The notes under the pieces were generated by a model, which worked only from the letters and a program-made list of their open reading frames with translations, was not told where the DNA came from and searched no databases. Positions 26,562 through 35,660 of a stretch of 64,000 bases of DNA are shown one piece after another (within the stretch, counting starts at the first letter, position 1; every line of letters begins with the position of its first letter). The stretch spans positions 5,146,001 through 5,210,000 of the forward strand of contig NZ_CP060497.1 in assembly GCF_014334135.1 (NCBI RefSeq), written 5' to 3'. The translations under genes were made by a program, and so were the position numbers. This DNA comes from Olivibacter sp. SDN3 (GTDB taxonomy: Bacteria > Bacteroidota > Bacteroidia > Sphingobacteriales > Sphingobacteriaceae).

Positions 26562-29345
26562 ATGCACCGTATCTATATCTCTTGTGTTAGCTTCCTGCTT
26601 TTCTTCTTTTTTCACGCTTGTGAATCGAAAGAAAAAGCAAAAACGTATACCATTGCCTTTTCGCAATGTATAGGGTCGGATGCCTGGCGTGAAACCATGC
26701 TAAAAGAGATGAAACGGGAATTGTCATTCCATCCCGAAATTAATTTCCTGTACCGGGAAGCCGGCGGAAAAAACGAGACGCAGATTGCGCAGGTAAAGGA
26801 GCTTCTGGCAAGTGATATAGACCTACTGATTATCTCACCAAATGAAGCCGAGCCTTTAACACCAATTGTAGATCAGGTCTTTCAGAAAGGTATACCGGTA
26901 ATCGTCACGGATAGGAAAACCTCTTCGGGATTGTATAACGCATATGTTGGGTCTGATAACTATGATATCGGTTACTTAGCCGGCAAATATATTGGTTACC
27001 AATTAAAGGGTAGCGGTAAGGTGGCAACAATTACCGGGCTTTCAGGTTCATCAGCGTCTATTGAGCGCGATAAAGGTTTCAGGGAGGCTTTGAAGAGTTA
27101 TCCGCGGATACAGCTTGTAAACACTTTAAACGGTGAATGGTTAATTGATGTTGCCCGTGAAAAAGTGAAGGCCAATGCTTCATCTCTCCGGGAATCTGAT
27201 GCCATATTTGCCTTTAATGATCAAATGGCCATTGGTTCAAGAAAAGCATTGCAGGAGATTTATCCCAACAATAATATAAAAATAGTCGGCGTAGATGCTT
27301 TACCGGGTAGCGGTAATGGCCTGGAGCAGATTGCCAATGGAACGATTGATGCGTCTATGCTTTATGCAACAGGGGGCACTGAAGCGATCAGGACGGCCAT
27401 AGCCATTTTAAATAAAACTGCCTATCAACGTGAAAACACCCTTGGAACACTGGTGATTGATGCCGCAAACGTTCAATTAATGAAAATGCAGGCTGATAAA
27501 ATCGATAGTCAACAACAGGATATCGACAAACAACAGGAACTATTAGCCGAGCAGGAAGCCATTTTTCGGAGCCAGCAATCAACACTGAACACCCTGGTCG
27601 TTTGTCTTGTACTGATCATTATTCTTGCTGGAATAGCCATTTATGCCTTAAAAAGTAATTGGCAAAAAAACAAACACTTAGCGAAGCAAAATGCTGAAAT
27701 TCTGAAGCAACAGCAGCAGCTCATAGCGATGAACGAAAAAGTCAAAGAGGCTTCTGAGGCAAAGATCAACTTCTTCACCAATGTATCACATGAATTTAAA
27801 ACACCTATTACCCTGATATTAGCTCCCGTTGAAGAATTATTAAAAGACAATACGTTATCTAGTTTATTAAAAGACCAGTTATTACGTATTAAGCGAAACG
27901 GGCTACGCTTAATGCATCTCGTGACCGAGCTGATTGACATTCAACGATTAGCGCACGAAAAGATCAGTCTAAAAGCTTCTTCACAACATCTTTTCACATT
28001 TCTGAATCAAATCGTGCTGTCATTCAAACCCCTGTCTATTCAAAAAAACATTCCGCTAACACTTGAAAACAAAACGACTATTAGCCATTTGTGGTTTGAT
28101 CCGGATCTCCTGGAAAAAGTGATGTATAACTTACTTTCCAATGCCTTTAAATTCACACAAAAGAATGGAAAAATTCAAGTGAAGATCGAGGAGAATACCT
28201 TTGGCGATCATGTGATGATCAGGGTAATAGATAATGGCAGGGGGATAAGCAGAAATCATATAGAGCATATATTTGACCCTTTTTATCAAGGCGCTTATAG
28301 TACCGGTGGCTCCGGACTGGGTTTGGCGTTGGTGAGGGAAATTATTGAACTACATCATGGACAAGTTACCGTTAGCAGTAAAGAAAACGAAGGAACTTCC
28401 TTTACACTTCGCTTACCGGTGGGCGACACCCATCTCACCATTGCAGAAAAAGCAGCCACATTAGTTACTGATCATAAGCTTGAGGCCACAGGAGATAGTC
28501 ACCCGTTAATTGCATTGCAAACGGCACTATCTCCTGCGGCGCAACCTGAAAAAAAGGATCATTCACTAAAGGAATATTCTCTTTTGGTAATCGATGACAA
28601 CATTGAAATTGTTCATTTTCTCCGAGATAAATTCAGCGAAAATTATCAAATATACAGTGCTTCCAACGCCGAAGAAGGCATAAAATTAGCTTATGCAAAA
28701 GTGCCCGATCTCATTATAAGTGATGTGATTATGCCTGGAAAAAGTGGGATCGAGTTGGTCAAAATACTAAAAAAAGACACGCGTACATCGTCCATTCCTA
28801 TTATTTTGCTTACAGCGCTGGATACGGAAGAACAGCAAAATCAAGGTCTTCTCGCGATGGCAGATGCCTATATTACCAAACCGTTCAGCGGTAGCCACCT
28901 GGAAGCGCTTGTACAAAACTTAATTACCAATCGTGAAGAGCTCAAACAAAGGTACACCAGTGAAGTTAACCCTGTTGGGGATCGTGTACAAATTAATACA
29001 AACGAGGTCGACAGACGTTTCCTAAACAATTTGTCGGCAATCGTTGAAAATCACCTATCCAACAGTCACTTTAATGTAGAAAACATTGCAAAAGAAATTG
29101 GCATGTCGCGTGTACAACTTTATCGTAAGGTAAAAGCGTTATTGAACTGTAGTGTAAATGATTATATTATCCATCGTAGGCTAAAAAAATCCAAACACCT
29201 ATTACAACAAGATATCACCATCAATGAAGTGGCGGACCAGATTGGCTTCTCCTCTCCGACGTACTTTGCTACATTATTTAAGAACAAATATGGTATAAGC
29301 CCATCTGCGTTTAAGAAGCAATTCCAAAGGAAAGATCATTCTTAA
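26562..29345 (+). CDS. hybrid two-component system regulator with sugar-binding sensor domain
   Basis: A 927-residue one-protein sensor and transcription factor. Order: signal/anchor (1-20), type 1 periplasmic sugar-binding domain (about 28-315, AFSQCIGSDAWRETM, VIVTDRK, GVDALPGSGNG), coiled linker, one transmembrane helix (about 345-367), HisKA with His410 in VSHEFKTP, HATPase (NLLSNAFKFT, GSGLGLALV), receiver with phospho-acceptor Asp721 in SDVIMPG, and AraC DNA-binding domain at the C-terminus. The closest known type is the fructose-sensing HTCS BT1754 of Bacteroides fructan loci. Its divergent position fits that role. Confidence 0.95.
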   Translation: MHRIYISCVSFLLFFFFHACESKEKAKTYTIAFSQCIGSDAWRETMLKEMKRELSFHPEINFLYREAGGKNETQIAQVKELLASDIDLLIISPNEAEPLTPIVDQVFQKGIPVIVTDRKTSSGLYNAYVGSDNYDIGYLAGKYIGYQLKGSGKVATITGLSGSSASIERDKGFREALKSYPRIQLVNTLNGEWLIDVAREKVKANASSLRESDAIFAFNDQMAIGSRKALQEIYPNNNIKIVGVDALPGSGNGLEQIANGTIDASMLYATGGTEAIRTAIAILNKTAYQRENTLGTLVIDAANVQLMKMQADKIDSQQQDIDKQQELLAEQEAIFRSQQSTLNTLVVCLVLIIILAGIAIYALKSNWQKNKHLAKQNAEILKQQQQLIAMNEKVKEASEAKINFFTNVSHEFKTPITLILAPVEELLKDNTLSSLLKDQLLRIKRNGLRLMHLVTELIDIQRLAHEKISLKASSQHLFTFLNQIVLSFKPLSIQKNIPLTLENKTTISHLWFDPDLLEKVMYNLLSNAFKFTQKNGKIQVKIEENTFGDHVMIRVIDNGRGISRNHIEHIFDPFYQGAYSTGGSGLGLALVREIIELHHGQVTVSSKENEGTSFTLRLPVGDTHLTIAEKAATLVTDHKLEATGDSHPLIALQTALSPAAQPEKKDHSLKEYSLLVIDDNIEIVHFLRDKFSENYQIYSASNAEEGIKLAYAKVPDLIISDVIMPGKSGIELVKILKKDTRTSSIPIILLTALDTEEQQNQGLLAMADAYITKPFSGSHLEALVQNLITNREELKQRYTSEVNPVGDRVQINTNEVDRRFLNNLSAIVENHLSNSHFNVENIAKEIGMSRVQLYRKVKALLNCSVNDYIIHRRLKKSKHLLQQDITINEVADQIGFSSPTYFATLFKNKYGISPSAFKKQFQRKDHS

Positions 29346-29404
29346 TGTTAACAGCTGAAATAGCGCGCTATCCAATCTTTTTTTGTATAAAATTATATTT
29401 AACT

Positions 29405-30319
29405 ATGCTGCCACAAACAAAAGAGATCTGCATCATCGAGTTTCCTTCCAATTTAGGATTAAAGGAATCTTACCCGGGGCATGAGCCGGGAGTAAAATAT
29501 CTACCCGATTGGTTAAGAAAACATCACTTTCATCATGAAATTCGCTCTTCGAAAATCATTCGATTGGATCCTCCTCCCTATTCCATGTCTGTAGACAAAG
29601 AGACAGGCGTGCGTAATGCAGATGCATTAGTAAGTTACGCGCTGGAACAGGACAAAATTATTCAAAGAACCTTAAACAAAGGCCTTTTCCCTTTGCTATT
29701 AGGAGGTGACTGCAGCATCCTTTTAGGCCCTCTCTTGAGTTTAGCTCAAACAGGAGATCATGCCCTTTTTTATTTAGATGGTCATACGGATTTTATGTGG
29801 CCCGCATTATCCAAGACCGGAGGTGCCGGAGGTATGGCCGCAGCTTTTGCTGTGGGTAGAGGTCCTAAAAAACTGACTAACATCTTAGGGTTGGAGCCTT
29901 ATGTAAAAGAAGAATACCTATGGTGCGTAGGCAACAGAGAGTATGTCGATTGGTATGAACAAGCAATTACCACATCCAACGCAACCTACCTCTCACTTGA
30001 ACGCATTAGAAATGAAGGTATTAAATCATGTGTATCTTCTTTTTTAAAATCTATCCAGTCGCAAAATCTATCCGGTTTTTGGATTCATTTTGACGTAGAC
30101 GTGCTGCATGATGAGCTCATGCCTGCAGTGGATAGCCGGGCTCCTGATGGCTTACTATATCATGAATTACAGGAAATTTTATTACCACTATTAAATAACC
30201 CCAAAGCTATTGGATTGACCATCACCATTTTAGATCCTGAATTGGATACAGACGGTAGTTATACTAAAAAGTTTGTCAAAAACATGAAAGAAATATTCGG
30301 CAAAATCAACACCAAGTAG
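29405..30319 (+). CDS. arginase/agmatinase-fold ureohydrolase family protein
   Basis: About 304 residues, cytoplasmic. Manganese-site motifs of the ureohydrolase fold are present but modified: GGDCS in place of GGDHS (a Cys where the first His ligand is usual), YLDGHTDF for DAHxD and HFDVDVLHD for SxDxDxxDP. The ATG at 29405 gives a normal N-terminus; an earlier in-frame ATG at 29345 overlaps the sensor stop codon as TAATG and would allow translational coupling with 20 extra hydrophobic residues. The substrate is unknown and need not be arginine. Confidence 0.8.
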   Translation: MLPQTKEICIIEFPSNLGLKESYPGHEPGVKYLPDWLRKHHFHHEIRSSKIIRLDPPPYSMSVDKETGVRNADALVSYALEQDKIIQRTLNKGLFPLLLGGDCSILLGPLLSLAQTGDHALFYLDGHTDFMWPALSKTGGAGGMAAAFAVGRGPKKLTNILGLEPYVKEEYLWCVGNREYVDWYEQAITTSNATYLSLERIRNEGIKSCVSSFLKSIQSQNLSGFWIHFDVDVLHDELMPAVDSRAPDGLLYHELQEILLPLLNNPKAIGLTITILDPELDTDGSYTKKFVKNMKEIFGKINTK

Positions 30320-30389
30320 CTTAAATTTTAAAAACCTATCAGACTTCTTGAAGATCAAAACGCTTTACCGAAGCCCAATAGGTTAATAA

Positions 30390-31385
30390 TTAAACTACCA
30401 ATTCCAATTGATTCAGTTTCGCTGTAATGGAAGCTACCTCCTCTGCCGAAATCGAAGCCTCTATTGCTTTTGCATTTTGCACTGCCTGCGTTTTATTCCG
30501 CGCACCTACAAGCGCAATGGTTATCCCAGGCTGCTCTAAAGTCCATAACAACACCAATTGACTTAAAGAGATTCCCTTATCATCGGCAAGGGACTTGATA
30601 CTTTCCAAAAAAACATTGGTTCTTTTAAGGTTTTCTTCCTGAAAGAAGTACAAACCAGCACGATGATCTCCTTCATTGAACAAATGACCAGGTTTCATCT
30701 TACCGGTCAATAAACCACGTTCGAGTGGACTGTAAGCAAGGATCGATTTATCGTGCTCCAGGCAGTAAGGGATCACCTCCTCCTCAATGCCTCTTTTAAC
30801 CATGCTATAAGGCACTTGGTTAGAAGCTAATTTCAATGTTTTCTCTGCTTCTTTCATCTGCTCAACATTATAATTGCAAACGCCAGCGTACCTTACTTTA
30901 CCCGCTTGAATCAATTGTGCTACCGCTTCCATACTTTCGTCTATAGGCGTCGTGCTATCCGGCCAGTGAATCTGATAGAGATCGATATAATCCGTACCTA
31001 AACGCTTTAAACTGTCTTCGCATTCTTTGATAATACTTTCTTTTCCGGCATACTTATAGATATCGATCGCCCTACCGTTATTGTCTTTACTCTGGAAGCC
31101 AAAATCTCCTTTAACCAGGTCCCAACGCATACCATATTTGGTAAGGACATATACTTTATCTCTGGCAATGCCTTTGATAGCTTCGCCTACAATTTCCTCA
31201 CTGGTTCCCTGTCCGTAAATCGGAGCAGTATCGATGGCCGTTACGCCTAAATCATAAGAAGCTTTTATGGCTTCTACAGCGTCTTTTCTTTCACTGCCTC
31301 CCCACATCCAACCGCCAGCTGCCCAAGCACCAAAAGTTATTACAGGAAGTCTTAAATCTGTTTTTCCTAATGTTCTATAGTTCAT
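30390..31385 (-). CDS. aldo/keto reductase
   Basis: NAD(P)H-dependent reductase of 331 residues. All AKR tetrad residues are seen: Asp52 and Tyr57 in DTAPIYGQG, Lys83 in LTKYG and the His of YQIHWPD. C-terminal SLSQLVLLWTLEQPGITIALVGARN is the usual cofactor-binding end. It belongs to the general YajO/IolS-like branch. Divergent from an HxlR regulator with 186 bp between them, an arrangement typical of an enzyme controlled by its neighbour in response to electrophiles (inference). Confidence 0.93.
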   Translation of the reverse strand: MNYRTLGKTDLRLPVITFGAWAAGGWMWGGSERKDAVEAIKASYDLGVTAIDTAPIYGQGTSEEIVGEAIKGIARDKVYVLTKYGMRWDLVKGDFGFQSKDNNGRAIDIYKYAGKESIIKECEDSLKRLGTDYIDLYQIHWPDSTTPIDESMEAVAQLIQAGKVRYAGVCNYNVEQMKEAEKTLKLASNQVPYSMVKRGIEEEVIPYCLEHDKSILAYSPLERGLLTGKMKPGHLFNEGDHRAGLYFFQEENLKRTNVFLESIKSLADDKGISLSQLVLLWTLEQPGITIALVGARNKTQAVQNAKAIEASISAEEVASITAKLNQLELVV

Positions 31386-31452
31386 ATTTATTACGATTTA
31401 TTATTTTTTCTTTTTTCCTTAGCGCCTGTTTAAAATTTATCTAATAAATCTT

Positions 31453-31470
31453 TTATAATACAAATTATAA
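31453..31470. promoter_or_regulatory. candidate HxlR operator
   Basis: Perfect inverted repeat TTATAAT-ACAA-ATTATAA between the aldo/keto reductase and HxlR genes, inside a wider weaker repeat GCCTGTT/AACAGGC (31424-31430 and 31469-31475). Size and spacing suit a winged-helix dimer such as HxlR. Binding is not demonstrated. Confidence 0.4.
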
Positions 31471-31571
31471 CAGGCTCTTACCATTTTACGAATCTCAGCA
31501 TTTTGTTACAAAGTGATCACATCAAACCGTCGCCAAAAAATGTATATTAGCCTATCAAATAACGTAATTAT

Positions 31572-31928
31572 ATGCGAAAGTTGAGTTCTACAAATTATTA
31601 TAACCAAGTTTATTTAGAAGACAGATGTACCTTGAACGAATTGATCTACCTACTGAGCAAACGATGGTTAACGGATGTCTTATTCAGTATTGAAGAAGGA
31701 CATAATCGTTTTTCCAGCATTAAAGAAAATCTTAAACATATCAGTGATAATATTTTAGCAGATCGTCTCCGGTATTTGGAACACTATAAGCTTATTCGCC
31801 GCAACGACATTTCCAACGAAACCCCTCCAAAGATAACCTATGCTATCACAACAGCTGGAATAAAATTAAGTGATATGCTAGATCAATTATGCCAATTTGC
31901 TGAAAATGAGATAAATTTCCCCGATTAG
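31572..31928 (+). CDS. HxlR-family winged-helix transcriptional regulator
   Basis: A 118-residue DNA-binding protein with the HxlR pattern: LSKRWLTDVLFSIEEGHNRF (helix 1-2), ISDNILADRLRYLEHYKLI (recognition helix and wing start) and YAITTAGIKL. It is a little short of Cys residues, so a thiol-sensing mode as in some family members is not obvious. It is divergent from an aldo/keto reductase, which it probably regulates together with itself. Confidence 0.92.
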   Translation: MRKLSSTNYYNQVYLEDRCTLNELIYLLSKRWLTDVLFSIEEGHNRFSSIKENLKHISDNILADRLRYLEHYKLIRRNDISNETPPKITYAITTAGIKLSDMLDQLCQFAENEINFPD

Positions 31929-32141
31929 CTTATCAATTATTATGTTTTAAAATGAGATAATTTCAATCTTCATACATTACATTAAATACATTTAAATACC
32001 ACAGTACAAAAAAAAGCTTTTCTCTCTTAAAATTCAATAACTTCCTAAATTGTGAGTGGATATCATTTTTTTTAAAAACTTTAAATTGTGGTCCATTCGG
32101 ATTAGCTTTGTTTTGATTTTTTATCAATTAAATTGAACATT

Positions 32142-32924
32142 ATGAGATTTCTCCAACTATTACTTATTATTGCCTTCTTTTTTGCTCTGGTTAACGCTGC
32201 GAATGCCTCTACAAAAGATTTTTATCAAATAAAAATTTATCACCTTCAAAACAAGGAACAGGAGAAAATCGTAGAAGACTACCTAGAAAACGCCTACCTA
32301 CCCGCCTTACATCGAGCGAAAATCGCAAACATTGGTGTTTTTAAACCAATTCCTTCGGAGGAATCTGAAAAAGCCGAGCAGCTCATTTATGTCTTTATAC
32401 CCTATCCGTCGGTTGCGGATTATCTTCAGCTTGATGGCATATTGGAAAATGATAATAAATATTTGCAGGATGGTGCAAACTACTTAGATGCTCCTCATGA
32501 AGCTGCCCCGTATACAAGGATAGAAACCATTTTGCTGACCGCTTTTGACAGAAGTCCCAACTTTACTAAGCCTGCATTAAACAGTCCGTATCAGGAACGT
32601 GTATACGAACTCCGAAGCTATGAGGGGCCTACAGAAAAACTTTATAAAAACAAAGTAGCTATGTTCAACAAGGGCGATGAGGTCGGGTTATTTGAAAGAC
32701 TCGAATTTAACGCGGCATTTTATGGCGAAGTGATTGCTGGAGGCAGAATGCCTAACTTAATGTACCTTACGACATTTGACAATAAAACATCCAGGGATGC
32801 ACATTGGGATGCTTTTGGTAAAGATGAATATTGGAAGGAACTTTCAGCCAAAACAGAATATCAAAACAATGTCTCACACATTGACATTACTTTCTTATAT
32901 CCCGTTGATTATTCTGATTTTTAA
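32142..32924 (+). CDS. NIPSNAP-family exported protein
   Basis: About 260 residues with a signal peptide (about 1-22, ending NAANA) and two ferredoxin-like NIPSNAP-type halves (FYQIKIYHLQN at the start of the first; RVYELRSYEGP at the start of the second, with NLMYLTTFDN and HWDAFGKDEYWKEL). The function of secreted bacterial NIPSNAP proteins is not known. ATG at 32142 is preferred over a TTG at 32133. The next gene converges on it 28 bp away. Confidence 0.85.
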   Translation: MRFLQLLLIIAFFFALVNAANASTKDFYQIKIYHLQNKEQEKIVEDYLENAYLPALHRAKIANIGVFKPIPSEESEKAEQLIYVFIPYPSVADYLQLDGILENDNKYLQDGANYLDAPHEAAPYTRIETILLTAFDRSPNFTKPALNSPYQERVYELRSYEGPTEKLYKNKVAMFNKGDEVGLFERLEFNAAFYGEVIAGGRMPNLMYLTTFDNKTSRDAHWDAFGKDEYWKELSAKTEYQNNVSHIDITFLYPVDYSDF

Positions 32925-32952
32925 GTCAAACTTTCTGTAAAACACCAGCGAT

Positions 32953-34131
32953 TTAAGAAGAGGACGACAACACCTCTTCTTTTTTGTCGTGTTCGGTTTC
33001 AATCATTGTTACGCGCTCCTGCATAACATGCGAAGTGTTATTCATGGATTTTTTTTTGCGAAAATAGTGAACCAGCGAAGGCATAGCAGAAAGCAAAATC
33101 AAAGCAAAGCCAATGTAAAGCAAATTAAAGACATCTGTAAAAAAAGGTCCTACAGAAAACACACCCAGTATAATCATTGTCGACAAGGGCAATGAAAGTG
33201 CCAGCATATTCATCGCTAATTCATTATTAAAAACCGCTGGAGCTTTGGGATCACCCTCTTTTTTACTCATTGACTCCACTATGGCCATGTGGGCAAAGGG
33301 CCAAAAACTACAGGCGCTTTGCGGAAACACCACAGCGAGCATTAGGGACGCGTAAGACGCTCCGGGCATAAATGAGATCAATAAGGCGCTGAGGCAAAAA
33401 ACTATACCCGACCGAAAGACTAGTAACCTGAATATTGCTTTAAATTGTTTCCACTTAAACACTACCGCTATACCAATAAACATTAAAATCAGCGGAGTCA
33501 TTAAGCTACCCAATAAATTAAGTGTGTCTTGAAAGAAATTCGGAAAATCTTCAAAATAAACACCAAACCCCAATAGAACCAACGCACCTACCATCACTAA
33601 ATTGATCGGTTCATTCAACATACCTAAGACCAACGATTTTAACTTTTCGTTACTGCTATGTCTCACGTGTCGGTTCAATTTATAAAACCAATGCATGGCC
33701 AACATATAACTGAAAAACAGCACCGCAATTTTATTGCCAATATCTGCTAAAGCGCCACGTGCTAGTGCTTCTTCCCCGATATATTCCGTAATAAAAGGAA
33801 AGCAAGAAAGACCCGGTGCTAATGACGGGATAAGCAACATGTAAGTACGCATCTCTGCACTGTGCTTAGCCGCACCATACAGTGGAAGAATAAACTTTAA
33901 TATCAAAAGAAAAACTACATTAAAAACAAGTACTAACAAGGGGAGAATCAACAAATTCGGCTTCACATGAAGTTTCATCAAAGCAACAAAAATTACCGTC
34001 GGTAAAGCCACATTCAATATGATTATTTTGATCGATTGATGATGGTCTTTTTTAGTAAGTTTAGTTTTTAACAATAAACCTATAATAATAATCAATATTA
34101 GAGACAATGTTTTCTGTAGAGCAATATTCAT
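32953..34131 (-). CDS. AEC-type integral membrane permease
   Basis: A 392-residue protein with about ten hydrophobic helices and a charged cytoplasmic tail (RKKKSMNN to the acidic end). The two-fold pattern (ILNVALPTVIFVALMKL near the start; NEPINLVMVGALVLLGFGV in the middle) resembles auxin-efflux-carrier (AEC) family permeases of organic acids or amino acids. It follows the aminotransferase on the same strand after 159 bp, so it may carry a product of that pathway (inference). The substrate is not determinable. Confidence 0.7.
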   Translation of the reverse strand: MNIALQKTLSLILIIIIGLLLKTKLTKKDHHQSIKIIILNVALPTVIFVALMKLHVKPNLLILPLLVLVFNVVFLLILKFILPLYGAAKHSAEMRTYMLLIPSLAPGLSCFPFITEYIGEEALARGALADIGNKIAVLFFSYMLAMHWFYKLNRHVRHSSNEKLKSLVLGMLNEPINLVMVGALVLLGFGVYFEDFPNFFQDTLNLLGSLMTPLILMFIGIAVVFKWKQFKAIFRLLVFRSGIVFCLSALLISFMPGASYASLMLAVVFPQSACSFWPFAHMAIVESMSKKEGDPKAPAVFNNELAMNMLALSLPLSTMIILGVFSVGPFFTDVFNLLYIGFALILLSAMPSLVHYFRKKKSMNNTSHVMQERVTMIETEHDKKEEVLSSSS

Positions 34132-34290
34132 TAATTTTTGCTTATTTAAATATACGAGTAAAACCTGCTAATTCTTAAGCCAGAATAGCCAATGAAGGAA
34201 AGGCGTAGCAGGATACCGGAACTTTAATTATTATGAAGTGCTTTGAGGCATACAGCAATTTCACCATATGCCTTTAGGAAGCCGGTAATA

Positions 34291-35463
34291 TTAAGCGGTA
34301 ACGCGCTTAAATACGTTAGTAAATAGTTCCATTTCCGGCATAGTGCCAATACTTACTCTACACCAAGGTTCATCGTTAAAGCTATACAGTCTGACACCCA
34401 CACCGTTATCCGTCATGGATTTCATAAAATCTTCCTCCAATGTATCCTTATGTAGGGGAAAAATTACAAAGTTAGTATAAGAGGGAATATATTTATAGCC
34501 CATCTGGTCAAGTTCTGTGCACACATAATTTCGTGCAGCTGTATTTAAGGTTTTACATTCTGCGCAAAAATCTCCATCGGCCATACTAGCGAGAGCCCCC
34601 TTGATCGATGTCACACATAAGCCCATTGTACTACGAACCATATCGGTAATACTCTTAATTCTTTCCGGTGTAGCCACTACATACCCAATACGTAAACCTG
34701 CCATAGAATGTATTTTGGAAAAGGTACGGGCTACAATAACATCTTTTCCCTTGGCAACTAGATCTACCATACTATTGGCCTCCGGATCATCCAAAAATTC
34801 CAAATAAGCTTCATCAACAAATACGGGCGCTTTTTCCGAAACCTTTGAACAGAAATCACGTAGCGCGTTTGGTTCCGTCAACGACCCTGTAGGGTTATTG
34901 GGATTACAAATGTACACTAACTGCGTTTTGCTATCTACTGCAGTTTCCATCGCAGGTAAATCATGTGCATAATCTTCCGTAAGTGGCACAGCTTTCCAAT
35001 CGGCTCCAATTGCTTGAGCAGTATTAATTAAAGACATGTAAGAAGGATCTGCCGACACAATATTTCCACCTTTCATAAATCGGCTGATGGCTGTTTTCTC
35101 CAGTAAATCTGTGGAGCCGGGTCCCAGCATGATATGATCCGGTGTCACTCCTTCTTTTTCGGCAATCATATCGATCAAAACAGCTGCATCTGAATGACCA
35201 TAACGGTTTCCCACAGAAATAGCTTCGTTGATAGCCCTTTTCACGCTTTCAGAAGGGCCATAGGGGTTTTCATTGGCATTTAACTTTGCCTTTAATGCTG
35301 GTGCGGAATCGCGATAATAAGAAGGGTGCTCAATTTCCCAAATAACGCTGCCATACGCTTTCTTAGTAGAAGATGACCAAGCTAAGTTTGGAGCCAAGGT
35401 CAAACTGCTAGCTGCCATCAAACTAGATTTCAGCCAGTTTCTTCGATTTATTTTTGTAGACAT
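34291..35463 (-). CDS. Tat-exported PLP-dependent aminotransferase (HisC-like)
   Basis: Class I/II aminotransferase of about 390 residues. N-terminus INRRNWLKSSLMAASSLTLA is a twin-arginine-type export signal, unusual for this cytoplasmic family. Fold type I motifs: LNANENPYGPS, LGPGSTDLL, ICNPNNPTG, VDEAYLEF and SKIHSMAGLRIGY, with the PLP lysine at about residue 250. It resembles histidinol-phosphate aminotransferases but is not in a his operon. It follows the FAD oxidoreductase by about 197 bp in a SusCD locus. An upstream ATG at 35487 adds eight residues before the signal. Confidence 0.9.
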   Translation of the reverse strand: MSTKINRRNWLKSSLMAASSLTLAPNLAWSSSTKKAYGSVIWEIEHPSYYRDSAPALKAKLNANENPYGPSESVKRAINEAISVGNRYGHSDAAVLIDMIAEKEGVTPDHIMLGPGSTDLLEKTAISRFMKGGNIVSADPSYMSLINTAQAIGADWKAVPLTEDYAHDLPAMETAVDSKTQLVYICNPNNPTGSLTEPNALRDFCSKVSEKAPVFVDEAYLEFLDDPEANSMVDLVAKGKDVIVARTFSKIHSMAGLRIGYVVATPERIKSITDMVRSTMGLCVTSIKGALASMADGDFCAECKTLNTAARNYVCTELDQMGYKYIPSYTNFVIFPLHKDTLEEDFMKSMTDNGVGVRLYSFNDEPWCRVSIGTMPEMELFTNVFKRVTA

Positions 35464-35660
35464 GTGTAATAATATATTAAGTTTCAAAGATTTTATTGAT
35501 TCGCTATATTTATATAGTCAACTCATCAAGACACTCCCTCTATCAACAGGCCCTTTTTGGCAATTATTTTCTTTAACCAGTTGATTTTTCTCTATCTCAT
35601 CTATAAGTAATTTCGTTAGTATTTAATTTTATCGGTGTTTATAATCCACTATGCGCTTTT

